A stretch of DNA of 13,703 bases, taken from positions 1 to 13,703 of the forward strand of contig JAJTHY010000015.1 in the NCBI GenBank assembly GCA_021298045.1, in the 5' to 3' direction. The notes below the pieces were generated by a model. It did not search any database. It was not told the origin of the DNA and saw only the letters and a list, made by a program, of their open reading frames with translations. This stretch comes from Candidatus Jidaibacter sp. GTDB taxonomy: Bacteria > Pseudomonadota > Alphaproteobacteria > Rickettsiales > Midichloriaceae. The position numbers and the translations under genes are program-made. This document shows, piece after piece, positions 1-5,769 of this stretch (the first letter of the stretch is position 1; every line of letters begins with the position of its first letter).

Positions 1-75
1 AGCTTTAGCGACGAAGCAATCCAGAAAAAGTAAGGAAAAAGAACTGGATCCCCTTAGCTATCGCTCGCGAAGACG
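1..75. repeat. Dispersed palindromic repeat (REP/MITE-like), left end cut by window
   Basis: Two inverted arms lie around an A-rich centre. The left arm (1-24) contains GCGACGAAGCAATCCAG. The right arm (44-75) begins CTGGATC and ends with GCTCGCGAAGACG, which read on the other strand gives the same kind of 'cgtc..gcgagcgatagc..ccag' sequence. I recall this pattern from dispersed repeats in rickettsial and related intergenic regions. The outer end of the left arm is beyond the window. No coding capacity is evident. It shares its motif with the composite repeat at 3891-4034. Confidence 0.6.
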
Positions 76-203
76 ATAAGATTTATAAAACCTATATTCC
101 CCCAACAGTACCAGAATTTTAATGCGGTTGCCCTGGCCTGCTTATGGTATAAAAGAGTTAGTTGTAATAAACGGCGTTTCAATGTAAAGTCTTTTGAAAT
201 TGG

Positions 204-235
204 TATTATAGTAAATCTTGGAAAGGAAGCATACT
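204..235 (+). promoter_or_regulatory. parC ribosome binding site and candidate -10
   Basis: A purine-rich GAAAGGAAG (221-229) sits eight bases before the GTG at 238 and supports that start. TATTAT at 204-209 could be a -10 element, but I see no convincing -35 at the proper distance. The Shine-Dalgarno site is well supported and the promoter is weak. The rest of 76-203 shows no gene that I can recognise. Confidence 0.5.
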
Positions 236-237
236 TA

Positions 238-2415
238 GTGGGACAAAAGGAAATCGAAAATATCGTTAGTTTTAAAGATGTATTGGAGGAGAAGTACTTC
301 TCTTACGCTCTGTCTACCATAGTATCACGTTCTTTGCCCGACCTCAGAGACGGCTTAAAACCAGTGCACAGAAGGTTGCTTCACGCTATGCATGAGCTTA
401 AGTTAGACCCTAAAAGCGGATATAAGAAATGTGCTCGTATTGTTGGTAATGTAATCGGTAAGTTCCACCCCCATGGAGATGTTTCGGTTTATGATGCATT
501 GGTGCGCATGGCACAGAGTTTTTCTATGCGGTACCCTATAATTGAGGGGCAGGGGAACTTTGGGTCAATCGATGGTGATTCGCAAGCTGCGATGCGTTAT
601 ACAGAAGCTAAGCTAACAGATTATGCGATGCTTTTGCTTGCAGATATCGAAAAGGATACAGTAGACTTTAGGCCAAATTATGATGGCAGCGACGATGAGC
701 CAGTGGTTTTGCCATCTGCAGTACCAAACATTTTAGCAAATGGTGCAGAGGGTATAGCGGTTGGTATGGCAACTTCCATTCCGCCACACAATATACTAGA
801 GCTGTTTGATGTATTGATATTGCTGGTTAGTAATCCCAATGCGGACTACGAAAATATTTTCAAAGTTTTCCATGGGCCAGATTTCCCAACAGCAGGATTA
901 ATGGTGCGTGATGAAGTTGCACTGAGTAAGGCTTACGAAACTGGGCGTGGATCTTTTAGGTTGCGTGCTAAGTGGCATAAAGAAGAGCAAGACCGGGGTA
1001 AATATCAAATCATCATCACCGAGATACCATACCAGGTTAATAAGCGTAAGGTAATAGAGCAACTCGCGGACCTTTACCAGCAAAAGAAAATTGCATTTAT
1101 TGAAAACTTCCAGGACCAATCAGCTGAAGACATAAGGATAGCTATAATGCCTAAGTCTAAGAATATTCACGCTGAAGCCATTATGGAAAGTTTGTATTTG
1201 AATACTGACCTGGAAACAAGGGTTAGCTTAAATCTTAACGTTCTGAACGCAAGATCTGAGCCTTCGGTAATGAATTTAAAAGATGTGCTATTTGGTTTTT
1301 TGGAGCATCGCAAGATAGTTTTGAAGCGTAAAATGGAAAATCGGTTAGCTGCAATAAACCATCGTCTAGAGATATTGGCAGGGCTGATAATAGCATATTT
1401 GAACTTGGATGAGGTAATCAGAATTATCCGTGAAGAAGATGAGCCTAAAGAAATAATGGTTGCCAGGTGGAACTTAAGCGATGTGCAGGTGGAGTCTATT
1501 TTAAATACTCGACTTCGATCTTTACGCAAACTTGAAGAATTTGAGATTAAACGTGAGAGTGATGCTTTATCTGAGGAGAAAAAGCAGTTGGAAGAAACTC
1601 TGAACTCCAAGCAAAATTTTGAAAAGCATTTAAAGAAAGACCTGGAAGCTACTAAAAAATTATTAGCAAAAAACCCTAACTCTTTGCGAAAAACACAATT
1701 GATAAATTTAAGTGCAGTTGATACATCTGTGCTTACAGCAGCGCAAGATAAATATCCTGTAACGGTTTCGTTATCCAAGCAAGGGTGGTTAAAAGCATTT
1801 AAAGACCATGGGCACGCAAAACTTAAATATCGGGATGAAGATGAAGAGCGGTTTGCATTGGAAGTTAGTTCAACCGATAAGCTGTTGATATTCTCTAGCT
1901 TAGGGAAATTTTACAACATTGATGCAAATGCAGTTCAACAGGGAAGAGGTGATGGTGACCCTGTTAAATTATTATTCGATTTTGCTGATTCTGAAACGGT
2001 GATTGCCTTTTTTGCATATGAACCGGAAGCAAAATATTTGCTGGCTTCTCAGGATGGCAGGGGATTTATTGTAGAGGCGCAAGATTTGCTGTCTTACACT
2101 AAAGCTGGTAAACAAGTGTTAAATAGCGATTCACCTGCTATGACATGCATAAAAGTACTGGGTAACTATGTGCTGACATTTGGGGATAACAGAAGATTAC
2201 TGGTGTTCGGAGTTGATGAAATACCGCAGATGAAGCGAGGCAAGGGAGTGATCTTGCAGAAGTTTAAGCACGGCAAGCTGCATAAAATAATGATTTTACA
2301 GTCTGAAGAGGAAGTGTGTAAGTACTTACCTAAAGGGTTGCAGACTGTACAACTGTGGAAATCTAAGCGTGCCACCTTTGGCCGACTTGTTTTTGGTAAG
2401 ATTATTTTGGATTAA
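238..2415 (+). CDS. parC: DNA topoisomerase IV subunit A (ParC)
   Basis: ParC is the breakage-rejoining subunit of topoisomerase IV. With ParE it decatenates replicated chromosomes and relaxes supercoils. The 725 residues match the family length. The N-terminal half shows the type IIA core: SRSLPDLRDGLKPVHRR (30-46), the HPHGD segment (77-81) and AAMRYTEAKLT (117-127), with the catalytic tyrosine at about residue 121. A helical region (about 350-480) leads to a C-terminal beta-pinwheel-like part. ParC is preferred over GyrA because the C-terminal region is short and I see no GyrA-box (QRRGGKG). The start is GTG with a good Shine-Dalgarno site. cysS begins four bases after the stop, so the two are probably co-transcribed. 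The quinolone-pocket residue equivalent to E. coli Ser80 appears to be Val82, and Asp86 stands at the Glu84 position. Confidence 0.93.
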   Translation: MGQKEIENIVSFKDVLEEKYFSYALSTIVSRSLPDLRDGLKPVHRRLLHAMHELKLDPKSGYKKCARIVGNVIGKFHPHGDVSVYDALVRMAQSFSMRYPIIEGQGNFGSIDGDSQAAMRYTEAKLTDYAMLLLADIEKDTVDFRPNYDGSDDEPVVLPSAVPNILANGAEGIAVGMATSIPPHNILELFDVLILLVSNPNADYENIFKVFHGPDFPTAGLMVRDEVALSKAYETGRGSFRLRAKWHKEEQDRGKYQIIITEIPYQVNKRKVIEQLADLYQQKKIAFIENFQDQSAEDIRIAIMPKSKNIHAEAIMESLYLNTDLETRVSLNLNVLNARSEPSVMNLKDVLFGFLEHRKIVLKRKMENRLAAINHRLEILAGLIIAYLNLDEVIRIIREEDEPKEIMVARWNLSDVQVESILNTRLRSLRKLEEFEIKRESDALSEEKKQLEETLNSKQNFEKHLKKDLEATKKLLAKNPNSLRKTQLINLSAVDTSVLTAAQDKYPVTVSLSKQGWLKAFKDHGHAKLKYRDEDEERFALEVSSTDKLLIFSSLGKFYNIDANAVQQGRGDGDPVKLLFDFADSETVIAFFAYEPEAKYLLASQDGRGFIVEAQDLLSYTKAGKQVLNSDSPAMTCIKVLGNYVLTFGDNRRLLVFGVDEIPQMKRGKGVILQKFKHGKLHKIMILQSEEEVCKYLPKGLQTVQLWKSKRATFGRLVFGKIILD

Positions 2416-2419
2416 AACT

Positions 2420-3763
2420 ATGCAAATTTATATAACTAATTCTCTCTCCAAGCAAAAGGAGATATTTAAACCCATTGACCCAAACCACGTCACAATGTAT
2501 GCCTGCGGTCCTACGGTATATGATAGGCCACACTTGGGTAATGCCAGGGCTGCCGTGGTATATGATGTTCTATTCCGCTTTTTGCAAAGTGTTTATAAAA
2601 AGGTTACATATGCTCGCAACATTACGGATGTGGATGATAAAATCATCGCTGCATGCCTAAGTTCTGGTGTGGCATTTAAAGAACTCACTGAAAGGACGAC
2701 GGCGCAGTATCATGAGGATATGCAAGCGCTCAACTGCCTGGAACCCACCCATGAGCCTAGGGCTACGGAATATATACCGCAGATGATAGAGATGATTCAG
2801 GCATTAATTGAGAAGGGGCATGCATATGAAGTGGAGGGGCATGTTTTGTTTTCGGTTGGAAGCTTTTCTGAATATGGAAAACTTTCCAATCGCAGTAGAG
2901 AAGAGATGATAGCAGGCGCCAGAGTTGAAGTTGCGCCATTTAAGAAAGACCCTGCTGACTTTGTTTTGTGGAAGCCATCTGCAGAAGAGGAATTTGCATT
3001 TGGGTTTGATAGCCCATGGGGTAGAGGGCGCCCTGGCTGGCATATTGAGTGCTCGGCAATGACTAGAGCTATTTTAGGAGACAGCTTTGACATCCATGGT
3101 GGCGGGGCGGATTTAATGTTCCCACATCATGAAAATGAAATTGCCCAAAGCGAGTGTTCTTCCGACCACAACCATTTCGCCAATTATTGGGTGCACAATG
3201 GGTTTTTGATGGTCGATGGCGAGAAGATGAGTAAAAGCCTTGGTAACTTTAAAACTGTGAAAGAGGTTTTGGATGAAGGCGAAGAGGGCTGTGTAATACG
3301 TTGTTTTTATTTGACTACTCATTACCGCAAGCCAATTGATTTCAACCAAAAAGCTATTGAAGATGCCACAAAAACAATTGCTAAATTTAGGCGGGCATTA
3401 GCTGGTTTTGAAGGGGTTGCTCCAGCGGACGCTGAATTTCAAAGCTACTTAGCTGATGATTTAAACACGCCTTTATATCTAGCAAAAATGCACGAATATG
3501 CTAGTTGGTACTTAAGGGATGGTAACGCTCAAGCCCAACTTAAGCTTGCCAGCGCTTGCAAGCTAATAGGGTTAGATCTCAAGCAAAAAGAGATGGTGAT
3601 ACCGGAAGAAGTGCGCAACCTCGCCGAACAGCGAAACAAAGCCAGGTTAGAAAAGAACTGGCAGCTTGCTGATGAACTTCGTGCTAAAATCACGGCTTTA
3701 GGGTTTGAGGTAATGGATGGTAAGTCTTCCGACGATGTGGGCGTGGTTAAACTAGCTAAATAA
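2420..3763 (+). CDS. cysS: Cysteinyl-tRNA synthetase
   Basis: This cytosolic class I aminoacyl-tRNA synthetase charges tRNA-Cys with cysteine. The ATG at 2420 gives 447 residues, close to the usual 450-465. An upstream in-frame ATG inside parC would add 17 residues unlike the family, so I reject it. The HIGH-type motif is HLGN (38-41) and the KMSKS loop is intact (269-273). The four zinc ligands fall at C29, C211, H236 and E240, matching the E. coli pattern of C28, C209, H234 and E238. GWHIECSAM and HHENEIAQSE are clear family signatures, and the C-terminal part looks like the anticodon-binding helices. It begins four bases after the parC stop, with only a weak GGA upstream, so translational coupling to parC is plausible. 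Confidence 0.96.
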   Translation: MQIYITNSLSKQKEIFKPIDPNHVTMYACGPTVYDRPHLGNARAAVVYDVLFRFLQSVYKKVTYARNITDVDDKIIAACLSSGVAFKELTERTTAQYHEDMQALNCLEPTHEPRATEYIPQMIEMIQALIEKGHAYEVEGHVLFSVGSFSEYGKLSNRSREEMIAGARVEVAPFKKDPADFVLWKPSAEEEFAFGFDSPWGRGRPGWHIECSAMTRAILGDSFDIHGGGADLMFPHHENEIAQSECSSDHNHFANYWVHNGFLMVDGEKMSKSLGNFKTVKEVLDEGEEGCVIRCFYLTTHYRKPIDFNQKAIEDATKTIAKFRRALAGFEGVAPADAEFQSYLADDLNTPLYLAKMHEYASWYLRDGNAQAQLKLASACKLIGLDLKQKEMVIPEEVRNLAEQRNKARLEKNWQLADELRAKITALGFEVMDGKSSDDVGVVKLAK

Positions 3764-3770
3764 AGTTTTT

Positions 3771-3872
3771 GTGGATTGGAAAAATCATACCAGACTCAGG
3801 CTATGGATTACAGCTATGGCATTAGGATTGTCTGTTCGTCAAAACTCTGAGATTATCTCGGGAGCTGAGTAA
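3771..3872 (+). other. Possible 33-codon ORF downstream of cysS
   Basis: A GTG at 3771 opens a 33-residue frame ending at TAA 3870-3872, with a hydrophobic stretch (LWITAMALGLSV). I see no ribosome binding site and do not recognise the peptide. It could be a gene remnant, a small membrane peptide or chance. It lies just before the composite repeat, which may have disrupted something longer. Confidence 0.15.
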
Positions 3873-3890
3873 TCATAAAATATGTAAACA

Positions 3891-4034
3891 GCGTCTTTGC
3901 GAAAGAGCGCAGCGATTGCTGATAGGTTGTCATCCCGCACTTGTTGCGGGATCTTAAGATAAGATTCCTGCCTTCGCAGGAATGACCCTAGGGGGCTGGA
4001 CTGCTGCGTCGCAAGTATGCTCCTCGCAGCGACG
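3891..4034. repeat. Composite palindromic repeat with nested element
   Basis: The outer arms are imperfect inverted copies. The left arm (3892-3920) holds GCGAAAGAGCGCAGCGATTG, and the right arm (3998-4034), read on the minus strand, begins CGTCGCTGCGAGGAGC and continues through GCGACGCAGCAGTCC. They resemble the repeat at 1-75 and the dispersed repeats known in rickettsial genomes. A second, different palindromic element occupies the middle (3929-3986). It has no plausible gene of its own. The open frames across it on both strands look like translated repeat, including the minus-strand peptide SFLRRQES. Confidence 0.65.
3929..3986. repeat. Inner two-hairpin repeat bounded by GTCAT/ATGAC
   Basis: This 58-base unit starts GTCAT and ends ATGAC, its inverted counterpart. 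It contains two separate hairpins. ATCCCGCA pairs with TGCGGGAT (3932-3939 with 3945-3952, loop of five). ATTCCTGC pairs with GCAGGAAT (3964-3971 with 3976-3983, CTTC loop). Two stable hairpins between short inverted ends are typical of REP-like or small non-autonomous elements found dispersed in many alphaproteobacteria. It appears to be inserted within the outer repeat. Confidence 0.6.
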
Positions 4035-4048
4035 AAAATTAACGTACA

Positions 4049-4095
4049 AAATCCATAAGCTTTATGCGCAAATAATAGCATTTTCCTATGGATTT
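4049..4095. repeat. Nine-base inverted repeat in the cysS-ank spacer
   Basis: AAATCCATA (4049-4057) is matched by its complement TATGGATTT (4087-4095) across a 29-base gap. It could form a hairpin in a transcript running to the terminator at 4178. Alternatively it may be a chance or degenerate palindromic element. Confidence 0.35.
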
Positions 4096-4177
4096 CTTCA
4101 ATCATTTTATACCTCAAGCCCTTACATTATCATCGTTATAGCTCTTTTGACGGAAAGACAAGATTATTTCTAGGGTG

Positions 4178-4218
4178 AAGCAAGCAGCGGTTGTCCATTG
4201 CTTGCTTTTTTGTTTTTT
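4178..4218 (+). terminator. Rho-independent terminator
   Basis: AAGCAAGCA (4178-4186) pairs with TGCTTGCTT (4199-4207) as a perfect nine-base stem with a 12-base loop, followed by a long T-rich run to 4218. The T-run makes it a plus-strand terminator. The nearest plus-strand gene, cysS, ends about 415 bases upstream. Either the parC-cysS transcript has a very long 3' end, or an unrecognised short transcript ends here. Confidence 0.8.
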
Positions 4219-4222
4219 ATTT

Positions 4223-4816
4223 TTATTGATTGGCTACGTTAGGGTCTAGAGCTTCAGAATGAAGTTCTACGTTAGGCTCAGGTAAATTGCTTGCATTATT
4301 TACAAGGTCTTGATCCTCTTCATTCCCATTAAAATAATTCGCCATTTCTTCTTCGATAGCTTGCATTATATCAGGATTTATATCCGATTTCCTGCTTTGC
4401 AAAATTTCGAAAATTTCTTTTCTTTCCTCTGAAGTAAATGAAATATTCCATGCAGCCACTGCAGCATTAGGATATAATGGGGAATTTTGGGAATTAAGAT
4501 CTAGGTTAGGATTGTTAAGAAGTAGTTTTAAAATTTCAAATCTGTTTGAATGTAAATCATCTTGATCACGAAAATGATTGCTTACCCATTCCAAAGGAGT
4601 CCAGTTTTCATCGTCAACTGCATTTACATCGAACTTTTTAGTTTCTAGAAGCATCTTTGTTGCTTCAAAATTACCCAACCTTGCAGCCAAGTGAAGCGCT
4701 GTACCACCTGCGTTATGTATCTCATTAGGATCAAAAGAGCCGCTTTCGATAATTGCCTTCAACTCTTCGATGTTATTTGTACGGATTGCTTCAAAAATAT
4801 TTGGCATAATTGTCAT
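4223..4816 (-). CDS. Ankyrin-repeat protein
   Basis: A 197-residue protein with no signal peptide or membrane segment. The N-terminal two thirds are ankyrin repeats. The clearest is GGTALHLAARLGNFEATKMLL (from about residue 37), followed by DVNAVDDENWTPLEWVS and a later FEILKLLLNNPNLDLN. An N-terminal partial repeat (IFEAIRTNNIEELKAIIES) makes about three to four units. The C-terminal about 50 residues are acidic and Asn-rich with no known domain. Ankyrin proteins bind other proteins. In intracellular bacteria many are secreted effectors, but nothing here proves secretion. AGGA lies nine bases before the ATG and favours the start at 4816 over the ATG three codons later. It has its own promoter at 4849-4876, so it is probably a single-gene unit. 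Confidence 0.85.
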   Translation of the reverse strand: MTIMPNIFEAIRTNNIEELKAIIESGSFDPNEIHNAGGTALHLAARLGNFEATKMLLETKKFDVNAVDDENWTPLEWVSNHFRDQDDLHSNRFEILKLLLNNPNLDLNSQNSPLYPNAAVAAWNISFTSEERKEIFEILQSRKSDINPDIMQAIEEEMANYFNGNEEDQDLVNNASNLPEPNVELHSEALDPNVANQ

Positions 4817-4848
4817 AGTATTTTATCCTATATAAGTTTATGACAGGC

Positions 4849-4876
4849 ATTATACTATAAAAAATAATAATAACAA
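4849..4876 (-). promoter_or_regulatory. Sigma70-type promoter of the ankyrin gene
   Basis: Read on the minus strand, TTGTTA (4871-4876) is followed by a 16-base spacer and TATAAT (4849-4854). The predicted 5' leader is about 25-30 bases. The perfect -10 and good spacing make this a convincing promoter. Confidence 0.65.
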
Positions 4877-4885
4877 AGCGCTTTG
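4874..4885. promoter_or_regulatory. Perfect 12-base palindrome overlapping the -35 box
   Basis: CAAAGCGCTTTG is a perfect palindrome that overlaps the -35 hexamer of the ankyrin gene by three bases. That is where a repressor could block RNA polymerase. No regulator is known, so the operator role is inference. The core AAAGCGCTTT also occurs in both arms of the hup terminator. Confidence 0.35.
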
Positions 4886-4921
4886 ATAAAAAATTATATA
4901 TTTAATTTATAAATCAAGTAA

Positions 4922-5608
4922 TTATGCTAAATTACTGCACTTATTTTTCAACAACTTCAACAGCGCAGTTTCATTAGGTTCGGGTGCAATCAGCACCTCT
5001 TTAAATGCAAAATCATTTAAATTGGCTGCAATTTTAGGACTTAAACAAACTGCGGTGATGCGCTTTAGTTTATCATGTAGCGCATTGTGAGAGACAAAAC
5101 TAACAAATGCCAAAGCGGTTCTAGGAGAATAGAAAGTAACAACATCTATTCCATCTAAGATATTGGCACTTATATTTTCAACTATTTTAGATTTATATAC
5201 TATTTTTCGGGTTACTTTGTGCCCAGCTTTTTCCAGCACTTTAGGTATATCAGTTGCAATGTGATCACCCGAAAGATATAAAAATTTCAAATTAGCTAAT
5301 GCTGATAGTTTAGCCAACAAAGCTTCTGAGTCACGGAATACACCCGCTACCTTAATACCATTTTTTTCTAGGTAGATGGCGCTCTTTTGCCCCACTACAA
5401 AACATGGAACGTTCATAAAAGATAAAGCCTTGGCAGCGTTGATGCTGGTTATAATTATATAATCCGGAGTGTCTCCCCCAAGCTTGAACGGCACGTGTTC
5501 AATTTCTATAAAGGGGCAAAGTACCGGAGAGAAGCCCATATCTTTTAACAAGTCAAAAGTCTTGATGCTGTTTTTTGCTTCTCGGGTGACTAACACACGT
5601 ATTTTCAT
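4922..5608 (-). CDS. hemD: Uroporphyrinogen-III synthase (HemD)
   Basis: HemD cyclises hydroxymethylbilane to uroporphyrinogen III, inverting ring D, in cytosolic haem synthesis. The 228 residues are a little short of the usual 240-260. The family diverges strongly in sequence, but the expected marks are present: VLVTREAKNSIKTFDLL at the N-terminus, then IIITSINAAKAL (about 51-62), the hinge-region FLYLSGD (about 109-115), VVTFYSPRTALAF (about 155-167) and AVCLSPKIAANL near the end. Together these indicate the two-domain alpha/beta fold. The ATG at 5608 has no strong Shine-Dalgarno site. A stop-bounded remnant of the uvrD 3' end lies 24 bases upstream, suggesting that hemD was once transcribed behind uvrD. 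The inserted module may now separate it from that promoter. Confidence 0.82.
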   Translation of the reverse strand: MKIRVLVTREAKNSIKTFDLLKDMGFSPVLCPFIEIEHVPFKLGGDTPDYIIITSINAAKALSFMNVPCFVVGQKSAIYLEKNGIKVAGVFRDSEALLAKLSALANLKFLYLSGDHIATDIPKVLEKAGHKVTRKIVYKSKIVENISANILDGIDVVTFYSPRTALAFVSFVSHNALHDKLKRITAVCLSPKIAANLNDFAFKEVLIAPEPNETALLKLLKNKCSNLA

Positions 5609-5632
5609 ATGAGTAAAAGAATCAGTAAGATT

Positions 5633-5707
5633 AAGTATTCTCTGACAAATATTCCGCCAGTACCTTTTTTATACCAGCTTTGTCAAATGCCACTTCTGCT
5701 ATGTTAT
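5633..5707 (-). repeat. Direct repeat copy A: stranded uvrD 3' end
   Basis: These 75 bases match 7576-7650 at 73 positions. On the minus strand they encode the last 24 residues of UvrD (ending AEYLSENT), followed by TAA at 5633-5631, where the intact gene uses TGA. The two differences are a synonymous Val codon change and a Ser-to-Asn change. Homology stops abruptly on both sides. Without the rest of uvrD it cannot be translated as a gene. It is either the displaced native uvrD end or a duplicated fragment. Confidence 0.93.
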
Positions 5708-5708
5708 A

Positions 5709-5737
5709 TTGCTTATTATGTCTTTATATAGTATAAT
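5709..5737 (+). promoter_or_regulatory. Sigma70-type promoter of the protease-like gene
   Basis: TTGCTT (5709-5714), a 17-base spacer and a perfect TATAAT (5732-5737) lie 32 bases before the ATG at 5770. The promoter begins within two bases of the end of direct repeat copy A, so promoter and gene form one compact unit between the repeats. Confidence 0.7.
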
Positions 5738-5769
5738 TATGCGATCCTAATAAAAAAGTTGTGATTGCA

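Noticed and set aside
1167..1778. 203-codon minus-strand frame inside parC
   Set aside because: It is antisense to a strongly conserved coding region and its composition is Ser/Phe/Lys-rich, as expected of a shadow frame.
2369..2419. Upstream in-frame ATG for cysS
   Set aside because: It lies within parC, and the extra 17 residues do not resemble CysRS. The ATG at 2420 aligns with the family N-terminus.
3839..4117. 92-codon minus-strand open frame
   Set aside because: Most of it is translated palindromic repeat (SFLRRQES-type peptide), a common false gene in repeat-rich alphaproteobacterial genomes.
3982..4173. 63-codon plus-strand open frame before the terminator
   Set aside because: It starts inside the nested repeat, has no ribosome binding site, and has no recognisable protein character.
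3764..4177. A tRNA or other housekeeping RNA in the cysS-ankyrin spacer
   Set aside because: I found no cloverleaf, T-loop motif or SRP/6S/RNase P signature.
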